Shown here one piece after another: positions 1 through 7,727 of a stretch of 64,000 nucleotides of DNA. A program made the translations under genes and the position numbers. The stretch's first letter is position 1. Each line of letters opens with the position of its first letter. Location: assembly GCA_900541505.1 (NCBI GenBank), contig UQKK01000015.1, forward strand, positions 1 through 64,000. Direction: 5' to 3'. The notes beneath the pieces were generated by a model that was given only the letters and a program-made list of their open reading frames with translations, ran no database searches and was not told where the DNA came from. Origin of the DNA: an uncultured Ruminococcus sp. GTDB lineage: Bacteria > Bacillota > Clostridia > Lachnospirales > Lachnospiraceae.

Positions 1-427
1 CATTTCCCTGATGAGCATTCAGCTCCTGGGATACCTCTTTCAGCTTTACCTGGACACCATCATCCGTGAACAGCCCATGGTTGCCGAACCGTTCCGCACC
101 GGGCCGGGTGCCGATGTAGTCGGCATAGGTTTTCTGGTTCAGGATCTCATGGGCATTGTCCTCAATGGCACGGGTGATAAATTCAGAGGCGGCTCCCACG
201 GTCTTTTCTCTCTGGTAGTCCTCATATTCCAGCATCGCAGCGCTATCCGAGAAATCCCGCAGGATCTTTTCAATGAGTTTTTGTTGTTTCACTGTTGCGG
301 GAGCCAGCTTGAAAGACTCATCGATCTTCTCCACACCTTCACGGGTGGCGATGTAGGTGGCGTACCCGCCGATGGGCTTTTCCTGATCCGGCTTCAGGTA
401 TTTGAATTTGGTGACCAGACGAGCCAT
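1..427 (-). CDS. MobP3-like relaxase, N-terminal part (runs off window start)
   Basis: About 142 codons are visible, from an ATG at 427 with a clear AAGGAGG site 6 to 10 bases upstream. The protein begins MARLVTKFKYLKP and contains GGYATYIATREGVEKI, the N-terminal signature of MobP3/MobL-type relaxases of Firmicutes ICEs. These enzymes nick the element at oriT and pilot the strand through the type IV channel. The catalytic histidines and the C-terminal region lie outside the window. The gene is separated from its usual partner, the ribbon-helix-helix gene at 2633-3070, by an AT-rich three-gene cassette. A terminator-like hairpin sits just upstream at 453-496. Confidence 0.75.
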   Translation of the reverse strand, partial: MARLVTKFKYLKPDQEKPIGGYATYIATREGVEKIDESFKLAPATVKQQKLIEKILRDFSDSAAMLEYEDYQREKTVGAASEFITRAIEDNAHEILNQKTYADYIGTRPGAERFGNHGLFTDDGVQVKLKEVSQELNAHQGN

Positions 428-452
428 GGGAAACCTCCTTCCGTTTTAGAGT

Positions 453-496
453 AAAGAAAAAGCAGGAGACCTCACATAATAAAAGATTTCCTGCTT
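453..496 (-). terminator. Terminator-like hairpin in front of the relaxase
   Basis: On the minus strand, AAGCAGGA pairs with TCCTGCTT across a 21-nt loop and is followed by TTTCTTT. It lies between the stop of the 556-1038 gene and the relaxase ribosome site, so it could end cassette transcription or attenuate the relaxase. The long loop makes it weaker than a canonical terminator. Confidence 0.45.
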
Positions 497-555
497 GGTG
501 GTTCGCTAATAGCCGATATTATGTTTCCTTTCTTGCATTTTGCAGTCAGAATCTA

Positions 556-1038
556 TCAATCAATATATTTTATTATCGTTTTATAATCTTCTGACAAACG
601 TACGTTATTTTCAATATTATAATTCTCTTGAGTTTCTATATTTTCCAATCGCCTATAGAACTCACTTTCCACCCCGACATATATACCATCGGTATAATCA
701 ATCAGGGACGGGAACTGATCAGCGGTGATATCAATCATTATATCATTTACCATCAGCCATACATGATTCGTTATACTCTCTGGATTATCATCTCGATATA
801 CACCTATTTTCTGCTTGGAAGGAATATGGAATTTCTTTTGCAAATAGTAAGCTAAAAGATCGCATGCATCATCGCAACAACCACTCGGAAAGTTGGACAT
901 TCTATCTCTTCTATCGAACTCACAATTTTTCTTTGCTCTTATTATTGCTGCACGAAAAGATGCTGCCACAGTATATAATTCACTTCTATCCAAAGTTTTC
1001 TTTAGCATAGTATCCCTTTCCCATATAGTTTCAAACAT
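556..1038 (-). CDS. Papain/transglutaminase-fold-like protein, third gene of the AT-rich cassette
   Basis: This 160-residue protein is of unknown family. It shows a plausible Cys-His-Asp triad in the right order and spacing for a papain-like fold: SGCCDDACDLLAYYL (Cys54/55), NHVWLMV (His92) and MIDITADQF (Asp103). No signal peptide or membrane segment is seen, so it is likely cytoplasmic. The ATG at 1038 abuts the TAA of the upstream gene (TAAATG), with GAGGA 8 nt upstream, indicating translational coupling. A second ATG at 1008, preceded by AAAGGGA, is an alternative start. Composition is much more AT-rich than the ICE backbone. The fold is inferred from motif order only; a protease, peptidase or deamidase role is speculation. 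Confidence 0.6.
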   Translation of the reverse strand: MFETIWERDTMLKKTLDRSELYTVAASFRAAIIRAKKNCEFDRRDRMSNFPSGCCDDACDLLAYYLQKKFHIPSKQKIGVYRDDNPESITNHVWLMVNDIMIDITADQFPSLIDYTDGIYVGVESEFYRRLENIETQENYNIENNVRLSEDYKTIIKYID

Positions 1039-1671
1039 TTAGTCGTCCTCGTCTTTCAACTTTTTCAGTTTTTCAAGCTGTTTTACAAATAGCTCTGTGC
1101 TTTGAACTATCTTTCGAGAATTTGCCCATAAAAATATATCCTGATTACAGTTTCCATTACTATTTATTGCATACCTTAACTTTGTTCCAGTATCGTCTAA
1201 GCAATCTATTGCCCGAACAAAGCTCCCCATTCCTTTTAAAAGACTTCTCTCCTTTCCAGAAGTTTTTTTAGGAAGATAAGAGAGCAGAGACGACCATAAT
1301 TTTTCTAATCCATGTACTTCTTTAGGTTGTCCGTTTACACATGTAATTGCATATTTAATCGATAGTTCCATACAATGTCTACACAAATAAATAGTAGGCA
1401 ACGTGAGCGAATAGTTATAAAAAACTTTTTGAATTCCCATTCGAGGAGTTTCTAGCCTTGTTAATTCCTTTGCTAATACTTTCGCGCTCTCCAAGTAAGA
1501 ACGAATAAACTCCTTCTGCGTTTCATCTGTTCGTACTTCTTGCACAAATGTACTGCTGAAAGTAACGGGATTAAAATCAGGAAGGCTCTTATCTTTGAAT
1601 CCATCTAGCATTTGCGGTTTATATAATTCTTCTATCTGGATCGGGGTAAAAATAATATCTTCAAATATCAT
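1039..1671 (-). CDS. HEPN-like protein, second gene of the AT-rich cassette
   Basis: The protein has 210 residues, is probably mostly helical, and has no membrane segment. Residues 91-109 (LPTIYLCRHCMELSIKYAI), 120-130 (HGLEKLWSSLL) and 164-169 (KLRYAI) match a pattern seen in HEPN-domain proteins, where an RH..E...K helix is followed by an H-L..LW helix. Many HEPN proteins are RNases or nucleotidyl-transfer targets in toxin-antitoxin and defence systems. The classical R-x4-6-H RNase motif is not clearly present, so it could be a non-catalytic partner. It starts 24 bp after the 1695-2519 gene and abuts the 556-1038 gene, so the three are almost certainly co-transcribed. The family assignment is tentative. 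Confidence 0.6.
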   Translation of the reverse strand: MIFEDIIFTPIQIEELYKPQMLDGFKDKSLPDFNPVTFSSTFVQEVRTDETQKEFIRSYLESAKVLAKELTRLETPRMGIQKVFYNYSLTLPTIYLCRHCMELSIKYAITCVNGQPKEVHGLEKLWSSLLSYLPKKTSGKERSLLKGMGSFVRAIDCLDDTGTKLRYAINSNGNCNQDIFLWANSRKIVQSTELFVKQLEKLKKLKDEDD

Positions 1672-1694
1672 AGTAAATCATTTCCCTCACAATT

Positions 1695-2519
1695 TCATTC
1701 TATTTCATTATAAAATTCCACATAGTCCGGATATTTTTCCTGCATCTGTATATAACCCTTTATTTCTTCAATACTTATAATATTTTCAGGAGGAACTTTA
1801 CCTTTTGTCATACCTGTAAACTCAAATTCATACGGATAACCATAAATATTTTTAACTATATAATATTTCACTATCTCGGCAATTAAATCGTTGCGGCATC
1901 CTTCATATATGTCACGCAGTCTACATTTAAATTTTATTACCGATGGTGTACCTTTGATCCAGAGACGTTTATATGGTTCTGTTCTATAAAGTTCTCTATC
2001 CATCGATTCTAATGCCCATCGTAAGATTTCACCACCTAAATTGATTGCAAAATGATTTAATTGGTCATCTTTGTACACTTGATTCTTATCAATAAAAAAA
2101 TGTACCGCTTCTGTTCTCGATAATTTGTCTCGATTCCAGTAATAATAAACATGTGACATTATATTTTCAATTTGCTCAGGTTCTACTTCTATACTAAAAA
2201 GCAAGTCTCGTAATCGCTTTTCACCAACAGAGTTTATTCCGCCCCCTGTCACAATTCCGTATTTCCAAAATTGGTTCACATCCAAAATCCGTGTACAATG
2301 GCATACCGCAACCTCAGTATCCATATGTTCATCTACAAAATCAGTTACAATCTTCATTTCACCAATATGCAAATCTTGTAACTGATGCTCAATCTGCCAC
2401 CATTCACTTACTCTATCTAAATTGATTGCACTAAGTATCCTATGTTCAAATTCTGCTCCCCACTCATTTAGTATTTTGGGGAAAGTATTCGGATCATCAA
2501 AATCAATAAGCCCATTCAT
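1695..2519 (-). CDS. Unrecognised 274-residue protein, first gene of the AT-rich cassette
   Basis: I do not recognise this protein. The start is firm: ATG at 2519 with AAGGAGGGATGAAAA immediately upstream and its own sigma-A-like promoter at 2591-2619. Residues 71-93 (AVCHCTRILDVNQFWKYGI and following) resemble the first strand of ADP-ribosyltransferase/PARP-like folds, where an H-x-T-R motif precedes a segment ending in GI or GL. If so, His74 would bind NAD. The remaining catalytic positions cannot be assigned by eye. No membrane segments or signal peptide are seen. AT-rich codon use sets it apart from the surrounding ICE and suggests separate acquisition. Gene presence is certain; function is not. 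Confidence 0.6.
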   Translation of the reverse strand: MNGLIDFDDPNTFPKILNEWGAEFEHRILSAINLDRVSEWWQIEHQLQDLHIGEMKIVTDFVDEHMDTEVAVCHCTRILDVNQFWKYGIVTGGGINSVGEKRLRDLLFSIEVEPEQIENIMSHVYYYWNRDKLSRTEAVHFFIDKNQVYKDDQLNHFAINLGGEILRWALESMDRELYRTEPYKRLWIKGTPSVIKFKCRLRDIYEGCRNDLIAEIVKYYIVKNIYGYPYEFEFTGMTKGKVPPENIISIEEIKGYIQMQEKYPDYVEFYNEIE

Positions 2520-2590
2520 TTTTCATCCCTCCTTATATTGTCTAAAGATCTTCTAAACTATTTTTTACCGGAAATTCTCTTTGTCTTTTG

Positions 2591-2619
2591 ATTATACACT
2601 AAGAAGAAATAAATTAAAA
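2591..2619 (-). promoter_or_regulatory. Candidate promoter for the AT-rich cassette
   Basis: On the minus strand a perfect TATAAT (2596-2591) is preceded by TTTTAA (2619-2614) with a 17-bp spacer. The -35 box is weak. Placed about 70 bp upstream of the 2519 start, it would let the cassette be expressed independently of the conjugation operon. Confidence 0.45.
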
Positions 2620-2632
2620 TCTTCGTTTGTTA

Positions 2633-3070
2633 TCACTCATTTCCTTCCCATCCTTTTTGCCAGCTCACCGCATCATCAAAAGAGAAGGAGCCATTCAGCC
2701 TTTTGACTTCCTTGACACATTCTCCCCGCAGGCGTTCCAGTGACACCGGATCGATGTTGTTATTCGCTGCGACCACATTCATCATGACAGCCATCTCCAC
2801 GGCCAGCTTGAAAATCATCCGGTTCTGCCGATGATCACTCTCCGCCACAATGCTTTTCAGCGTGGAGGTGACGATATTGGGGAGATAGGTTTTGTTGTCC
2901 TCTGCGGAAAGATATCCCGCATAAAAAATGACAGCTTTTTCGATGAATTCACTCCGGCTGTCGCAGTTGTCTTTTTCATAAAGAGCGTCCGCCAGCTCCA
3001 GGGTGGACGGTCTGATCCAAAGCTGGAAGCGGCGTTTGATTTCTTTCTTTTCTACCTCTGTATCCTGCAT
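2633..3070 (-). CDS. Ribbon-helix-helix mobilisation accessory protein
   Basis: The protein has 145 residues. The N-terminal 50 or so form a ribbon-helix-helix pattern: a basic strand (KRRFQLWIRPSTLELADAL) followed by SRSEFIEKAVIFYAGYL. This architecture and position next to a relaxase match MobC-type accessory proteins that bind oriT and help load the relaxase. The remainder is helical and probably mediates oligomerisation or relaxase contact. The ATG at 3070 has AAGGAGG with 9-nt spacing. It directly borders the GC-rich gene-free stretch proposed as oriT, which fits the role. The usual next gene, the relaxase, is displaced by the inserted cassette. Confidence 0.7.
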   Translation of the reverse strand: MQDTEVEKKEIKRRFQLWIRPSTLELADALYEKDNCDSRSEFIEKAVIFYAGYLSAEDNKTYLPNIVTSTLKSIVAESDHRQNRMIFKLAVEMAVMMNVVAANNNIDPVSLERLRGECVKEVKRLNGSFSFDDAVSWQKGWEGNE

Positions 3071-3475
3071 GTCTGAAATCCTCCTTCTTATTCATAGGAA
3101 CCTGCCAAAGCACCGCATCATTCGTTGAAACTTCTGGGCCTTGCGGGAGTTGAAGCACCTGTCCAGGAACCTGTTGCTCCAAATCCGGCACCGGAATGCC
3201 ATTTCTTTCAGAAGCGGCGGAATGCCTTGAAGCGGCCGGCTCTGCCGGACGCAGTGAGCTGGGGCGGGGCCGACATGCGGCACCGTCCCTTTCTCCTGCT
3301 TGATTTTCGACCCTGTATCCGCACGGGGAACCGTTGCTTCTCTATGGGGAGGGGCCTGCCTTCACACGGGCCGCAAATGCCTCGCAAACCGGCGAGGAGG
3401 GATACTTCCTCGACCTCGCCCACAAAATCGCAACACGGGGCCGACAGGCGGCTCACAGGGGTGTTCCTTTTCGCA
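3071..3475. other. GC-rich gene-free stretch, candidate oriT
   Basis: About 400 bp have no convincing gene on either strand although ORFs are open by composition. It is GC-rich and full of short inverted repeats: CCTCGC/GCGAGG around 3381-3398, directly followed by GAGGAGG with a complementary CCTC in GATACTTCCTC. It lies immediately upstream of the ribbon-helix-helix accessory gene, where MobP-type elements commonly carry their nick site. No nick site could be assigned. An alternative is an untranslated leader with regulatory structure. Confidence 0.4.
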
Positions 3476-4159
3476 TCACATCTCCTGAACCGGCGGCGTT
3501 GTTTCTTCTGCCTGTTCGGGAGAATGCCAGTCAATCTCTCGATCCCGCAATGCTTCTTCAAAAATCAACTCTCTTGCTGCTATCGGAATCGTAGATTTGC
3601 GCTCGGCACGGTAGACCGCAGTAGAAACATCTTTCAGACGATAAGTCCGCCACTCCGGATCTCCCTGCTCTTTTACGCTGATCGTTCCATCGTCAAAATC
3701 AAATTCCAGGAGCGCAGTGATTCGATCATCATGCTCCATAGCGTCGCATAAGACAGAGAAGGTCAGATCATCAATAGGCTGATGTTCTCCAAAGGAAAGT
3801 GCCAGACTATCCAAGGTCAACCTGCCCTCATTCTCCCGCATAAAATTCCGATAGAGATAAGCCGCACTGTAGAAGTTGTTCCGCAGGTCGGAAGTGAAAT
3901 GAAAATCATCCCCGTCCTCATGGAAATGGATCACAGCAAACCGTCTGGCAGCTTCAGCCTCACGTTGTGCTTTCGCTTCTTCCTGACGGATCAGTGATTC
4001 GATTTCCTCACGCTTTTCTTCCGGAACGAGAGACGCATAGGTTTCTTCAAAACATTTCCGCAACACGCCTTCGATGGTACGTCCCTGATCCGTCAGGATC
4101 TCGTCCAGAGCAGCGAGTCGATGCTCATTAAAATATACGGTAACGTCTATATCATTCAT
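3476..4159 (-). CDS. Conserved ICE protein with Met-tipped acidic C-terminus (unknown function)
   Basis: The 227-residue protein begins MNDIDVTVYFNEHRL, resembling the strand-helix N-terminus of the DUF6103 protein two genes upstream (both: polar strand, then ..LxALxxxL and a helix ending VP.E.R). A highly charged helical stretch (EEKREEIESLIRQEEAKAQ) at about 50-75 is probably a coiled coil. The ATG overlaps the TGA of the methyltransferase (ATGA), so translation is coupled. It ends ETTPPVQEM, one of the shared Met-containing tails of this ICE. Function is unknown; the N-terminus may be ribbon-helix-helix-like and DNA-binding. Confidence 0.7.
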   Translation of the reverse strand: MNDIDVTVYFNEHRLAALDEILTDQGRTIEGVLRKCFEETYASLVPEEKREEIESLIRQEEAKAQREAEAARRFAVIHFHEDGDDFHFTSDLRNNFYSAAYLYRNFMRENEGRLTLDSLALSFGEHQPIDDLTFSVLCDAMEHDDRITALLEFDFDDGTISVKEQGDPEWRTYRLKDVSTAVYRAERKSTIPIAARELIFEEALRDREIDWHSPEQAEETTPPVQEM

Positions 4160-5709
4160 TGGTTATGCCTCCAATCTTCGATTCCGTTTTTCTGTTCCTC
4201 CGCAAACTCTTTCTCCATAATCAGGACAATCCCACGCAGAACAAAAGTAACACATGGGATTGCCACACTATTGCCCAGGGCTTTATACCTTGCCGAGTCA
4301 GATGCCCCATCGATCAAAGTCCAGCCATCCGGGAAACCCTGCAGCCGCTCACACTCCAGAGGAGTGAGACGGCGGATCAGATTTCTGTTTACCTCAGGCT
4401 GGCAGATCAGATCAGTTGCATCTTTATATTGTCTGGCGCTTTCTGTGCCAGCGACTTTGCTTTCCTGGAATTCATCCACTCGCTGGCGGCTATAGACCGC
4501 ATGCCGGTCTGTTGTATTCAGGGTGTAACTGATATCTTCCTGATAGCCAAACCCATTCCCTCCATTTTTACTTTGCCGGTCAATGATATTCCCGGCAATA
4601 CAATAGCTGCCCGGTTCCTCCGCGATCAGAGGAAGATTGTTGCCGCCTGTGCCGCTTCTGGCTGACAGTGTCGGGGATACCGGCAACGGTCCGGTATAAC
4701 GTCCATCGATTCCGTGGTTTTCAAATAGCACCATGGATTGTGTATTGCCTCCCATCCCGTAGGATGCTGTTACCGCCTGCGCCTTTTCCACGGGGCCGGT
4801 GAACCTAAGATCCTGCCCGTGGTTATCAAAAACCAGCGGAGGATGGCCGGACATCTGCGCCCGAAGTGTTCCTGCCACATCTACACTGCAATCCATCACT
4901 TGGCCGCCCTGATCGTTCAGGCAGAGAGTTGGCTCTTTCTGTTGGTCAGGGAGTCCGGCAATAAAGGTCTGCATCTGCATATTTCTTGTTGCCATCAATG
5001 CGCCGGAAACATGGCCCAGGTTGATCGTTTCCTCTCTTTGATTGATATGGAAAGCCATGAATCCTTCCGTATCTATTTGATCCCCACCTGGATCTCCAGT
5101 GCTTTTTTGAGTTTTTCCGGAAGTTTCTTGCCCCGTTCCGCTGACCGCCGCAGGATACCCAAGCATGCTTTCCTGCTTAAATAATATTTCCGGGGCGGAT
5201 GTTCCTCCAAAATCTGCGACAAGAAAGATTCTTTTACGTCTCTGGGGGACTCCCCAGTATTGAGCGTCCAGGACTCTCCAAGCGACAGAGAATCCACTTC
5301 CCAATATGGCCCCAGCAGATTTCCACCTCCCGGCCGGAGGTCGAGGAACAGATATGGTATGGTCGGCGATCCTGCAGATTTCCTCCAGGACCGCTCTGAA
5401 ATCTTCTCCGTTTGAAGATGAGAATGCTCCAGGGACGTTTTCCCACACCATGAATCGGGGAACAATTCCGCAAGGGTTAACTGTTTCATTTCCTCGTTGT
5501 CTTTTGGCATCTGACTTTCTCATCTCCTTTACAATCCGGATCTGCTCCATAAAAAGTCCGGAACGCTCACCGGACAAGCCTGCGCGCTTTCCTGCGATGC
5601 TCAGATCCTGACAGGGTGATCCGCCCGTGATGATATCTACAGCCGGAAGTTCCGTCCCTTTTAATTTCGTAATATCGCCCACATGGAGCATCTCCGGGAA
5701 CCGCTGCAT
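4156..5709 (-). CDS. C5-cytosine DNA methyltransferase, lacking an in-frame start for motif I
   Basis: Visible m5C-methyltransferase motifs are GGSPCQDLS (about 30-38, catalytic Cys), MVWENVPGAF (88-97), PQRRKRIFLVA, and the C-terminal ECERLQGFP and ALGNSVAIP. A long central insert with repeated NHGxDxRxTGP-like segments replaces the compact target-recognition region, as in other ICE and phage enzymes. The first ATG (5709) lies after motif I: the same frame continues upstream through GSLFDGIGGF to about 5864 without any ATG, GTG or TTG. The well-placed ATG at 5864 is one base out of frame. As read, the SAM-binding motif is not translated, so the gene is either inactivated or switched by slippage. 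It probably modified the element to evade restriction; no endonuclease partner is visible. Confidence 0.75.
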   Translation of the reverse strand: MQRFPEMLHVGDITKLKGTELPAVDIITGGSPCQDLSIAGKRAGLSGERSGLFMEQIRIVKEMRKSDAKRQRGNETVNPCGIVPRFMVWENVPGAFSSSNGEDFRAVLEEICRIADHTISVPRPPAGRWKSAGAILGSGFSVAWRVLDAQYWGVPQRRKRIFLVADFGGTSAPEILFKQESMLGYPAAVSGTGQETSGKTQKSTGDPGGDQIDTEGFMAFHINQREETINLGHVSGALMATRNMQMQTFIAGLPDQQKEPTLCLNDQGGQVMDCSVDVAGTLRAQMSGHPPLVFDNHGQDLRFTGPVEKAQAVTASYGMGGNTQSMVLFENHGIDGRYTGPLPVSPTLSARSGTGGNNLPLIAEEPGSYCIAGNIIDRQSKNGGNGFGYQEDISYTLNTTDRHAVYSRQRVDEFQESKVAGTESARQYKDATDLICQPEVNRNLIRRLTPLECERLQGFPDGWTLIDGASDSARYKALGNSVAIPCVTFVLRGIVLIMEKEFAEEQKNGIEDWRHNQ

Positions 5710-5864
5710 GGTTACTTGGATCGGGAAAGGTTCTATTTCACTGGCCCATACCGGAAGGATTCCGTTCCGGACAGCAGATAAAGGAAATCCACCGATCCCA
5801 TCGAACAGGCTTCCAAGACGCAGCCGGATTCCCGTTGATTTTCCTATTACAGAACTTTTCGCAT
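5710..5864 (-). other. Displaced 5' end of the cytosine methyltransferase (frameshift)
   Basis: An ATG at 5864 with AGAGGTG 7 nt upstream opens ATG CGA AAA GTT CTG TAA and stops after five codons. Adding one base in the AAAA run (5856-5859) would instead read MRKSSVIGKSTGIRLRLGSLFD and join motif I to the 4156-5709 frame, giving about 569 residues, the usual family size. This is seen directly. Whether it is a mutation, phase variation or an assembly error cannot be told from one sequence. Confidence 0.65.
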
Positions 5865-5911
5865 GTCAATCACCTCTCGATTCGTTATTCATTGATCCTT
5901 CAGATGCATTG

Positions 5912-6187
5912 TTAAGGACTCTCTCCTGTATCTGCCGGCGCCTGTTCTTTTTTCTCCGGCCTGGGCCGCCTTGCTCTGGGCGCAGGATCTGCTGGTTCGC
6001 CAGAGCGCATCTCAATAAATTCCCGCACATTGGCCGGGACATGTTTGCCATAGAATCCTTCCATGGCTTTGGTCAGCTCATCTTCAAGCTGCAGATCTTT
6101 CTGCTCCATGTAGAGCCGGAGCGCAGTCAGCTTTTCCTCATCAAAGGAAATTGTTACATTGGTTTTCTTCATAGGTTCCTCCTTCAC
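5912..6187 (-). CDS. DUF6103-family small protein
   Basis: The 91-residue protein begins with a strand-helix-helix unit (KTNVTISFDEEKLTALRLYM, then DLQLEDELTKAMEGFY), followed by VPANVREFIEMRSGEP and a proline/basic tail. This matches the DUF6103 family found beside cytosine methyltransferases in Clostridiales ICEs. The layout resembles a ribbon-helix-helix DNA-binding domain, so a regulatory role is likely but unproven. Its start overlaps the stop of the 6184-7242 gene. The M1 (6187) and M6 (MKKTN) starts are both possible. Confidence 0.65.
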   Translation of the reverse strand: MKEEPMKKTNVTISFDEEKLTALRLYMEQKDLQLEDELTKAMEGFYGKHVPANVREFIEMRSGEPADPAPRARRPRPEKKEQAPADTGESP

Positions 6188-7242
6188 ATGGAAAGAGCAG
6201 GCCCGGAGTCCTGGCTCCAGTCCTGCTCATTATCACTTACATGATTCATTTTTGCCTGCCCCATAGGTGTCTGATGGAACACGGTACTGTCTGTACAGCA
6301 GTTCGTCCAGTCGGTCTGTTCCATGCGGCAATTCTGAATCAGTGCGCCGGAAAAGTTGCTGTGTGTAAAGATGGCTCCCCGGAAGGTACAGCCATCGGCC
6401 ACCATCTTTTTAAAGCATGTTTCCTCAGCAGTGACGCCCTTGAGATCACAGGAGAACAAGGTTGCCTCTGTAAAATCAGAGAAGCACAGCTCCGCCTGCG
6501 CCAGATTCGTTTCATACATTCTGGTTCCTGCGAAGATGGCGCTGTTTAAATTCCGATGGCTCAGATTCAGTCCGGACAGATCGTATCCGGAGAAGTCAGC
6601 CTGTTCGCCACCCGCATCGTGAAGCCAGAGGACATGTTTGGCGCAAATCACATCGGCATCCTCCTGACTGAGCCAGGGAAGTTCTTTTTCTTCATGGGCA
6701 TATTCCGGGTTCAGTTTGATGCACAGCTCATCGCCCAGGTCATCCAGATATGCAATCTCCGGGCGATCCTCCAGCATCCCAACGAGAAGCTGGACTTCAA
6801 CCTTATCCAATGCCAGCTCATCTGTCAGTATCCGGTACATTCCGCTCTGCTGGCAGGTGATGGCTTTCTGTGTGTATTGCTCCGCCATTTCCGCCATCTC
6901 CCGATTGAATTTTGCTATCGAAGGGTATTGATCCAGGAGATAAAGCTGGCGAGCCTTGGGAAGAAAAGCATGGTAGCGGGCATGGTCATAGCCTTCTGCG
7001 TCAACGAGGATACCATCCTCCTGGTTTTCCCCAAGCACCAACAGGCAGTGCCGGGTTCCGTCCGCATCCTGACGCATGACTCCACGGTATTTGGCAATAA
7101 AATCATACTCCGCCAGCGGTGATTGATAGAAGCGGGCAAACTCTCTTTCAGACAGCTCCAACACCTTCTCTACCACACAATGCTGAGAGCGGATTTCTTC
7201 ATCCTTGCGATGAAAAAATGCATAGAGTTCCATTCCTGTCAC
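6184..7242 (-). CDS. ICE protein with C-terminal pentapeptide repeats
   Basis: The protein has 352 residues. The N-terminal 200 or so are of unknown fold and shared with Clostridiales ICE proteins. From about 215 to 315 it carries tandem pentapeptide repeats of the A(D/N)Lxx type (ADFSG YDLSG LNLSH RNLNS AIFAG, then FSDFT EATLF SCDLK), which should form a right-handed quadrilateral beta helix. Some such proteins mimic DNA, but the role here is unknown. The C-terminus is DSGPALSM, one of the ICE's shared Met-tipped tails. No signal peptide or membrane segment is seen, so it is likely cytoplasmic. Confidence 0.7.
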   Translation of the reverse strand: MTGMELYAFFHRKDEEIRSQHCVVEKVLELSEREFARFYQSPLAEYDFIAKYRGVMRQDADGTRHCLLVLGENQEDGILVDAEGYDHARYHAFLPKARQLYLLDQYPSIAKFNREMAEMAEQYTQKAITCQQSGMYRILTDELALDKVEVQLLVGMLEDRPEIAYLDDLGDELCIKLNPEYAHEEKELPWLSQEDADVICAKHVLWLHDAGGEQADFSGYDLSGLNLSHRNLNSAIFAGTRMYETNLAQAELCFSDFTEATLFSCDLKGVTAEETCFKKMVADGCTFRGAIFTHSNFSGALIQNCRMEQTDWTNCCTDSTVFHQTPMGQAKMNHVSDNEQDWSQDSGPALSM

Positions 7243-7337
7243 CTCCTTTACCGCATAACAAGATCCGATGTCATGCCCTCAGTCTGTTCCTTGGCTGCGT
7301 CCGGTTCTGATGGATTCTCTGGTACGCCTGCATTCCC

Positions 7338-7673
7338 CTAGGGGAGATGGTCATCGTAGATATTACAGCCCAGCAGAGAGAATACACTCCCCATACCGGA
7401 TGCGCCGCCCTGATTACAGGCCGGACAGTATTCCAGATGATAAGACATTTCGATATGATCCTCTGTCATGATCAGCTCATTGATTTCTTCTTCCTGTTTT
7501 AACGCAATCACGATCAACCTTCCGGCATCACTGTCGGCGGAGAGGTCAAGCCCAAACCGATTTTGGATTTCCTCGAAGCCTACTGACCACCTTCCAGTTG
7601 TTGTCTGGCTGGTTCCTTCCCGGACGAGGACATCCGCAATCTCTCTGGCCGTGAATTGTTTTTTCTTACTCAT
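7338..7673 (-). CDS. Conserved ICE protein of unknown function (111 aa)
   Basis: The protein begins MSKKKQFTAREIADVL and continues with TTTGRWSVGFEEIQNRFGLDL, a pattern seen in small proteins of related ICEs. A single YCPACNQ (CxxC) near residue 80-86 could bind metal, though only one pair is present. The start at 7673 has GGAATGGAG 8 nt upstream and lies 20 nt after the T-tract of a strong terminator-like hairpin (7693-7721), so its expression may depend on read-through. Function is unknown. Confidence 0.6.
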   Translation of the reverse strand: MSKKKQFTAREIADVLVREGTSQTTTGRWSVGFEEIQNRFGLDLSADSDAGRLIVIALKQEEEINELIMTEDHIEMSYHLEYCPACNQGGASGMGSVFSLLGCNIYDDHLP

Positions 7674-7692
7674 GTTGTTCGCTCCATTCCAT

Positions 7693-7721
7693 AAAAATGG
7701 GGCGGCCTGTTTTGGCCGCCC
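7693..7721 (-). terminator. Intrinsic terminator or attenuator upstream of the 111-aa gene
   Basis: On the minus strand, GGGCGGCC, loop AAAACA, GGCCGCCC, then CATTTTTAT: a perfect 8-bp GC-rich stem with a T-run. It falls inside the conjugation operon, between the DUF5348 gene and the next gene's ribosome site. Confidence 0.7.
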
Positions 7722-7727
7722 GTCCTG

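Noticed and set aside
2976..3191. A 71-codon minus frame overlapping the ribbon-helix-helix gene start
   Set aside because: It overlaps the real gene out of frame and would lack a ribosome site; the real ATG has a perfect AAGGAGG.
3208..3751. Several overlapping frames on both strands over 3.1-3.75 kb
   Set aside because: They are open because the stretch is GC-rich; none has a ribosome site with a credible protein, and the interval reads better as oriT-like DNA.
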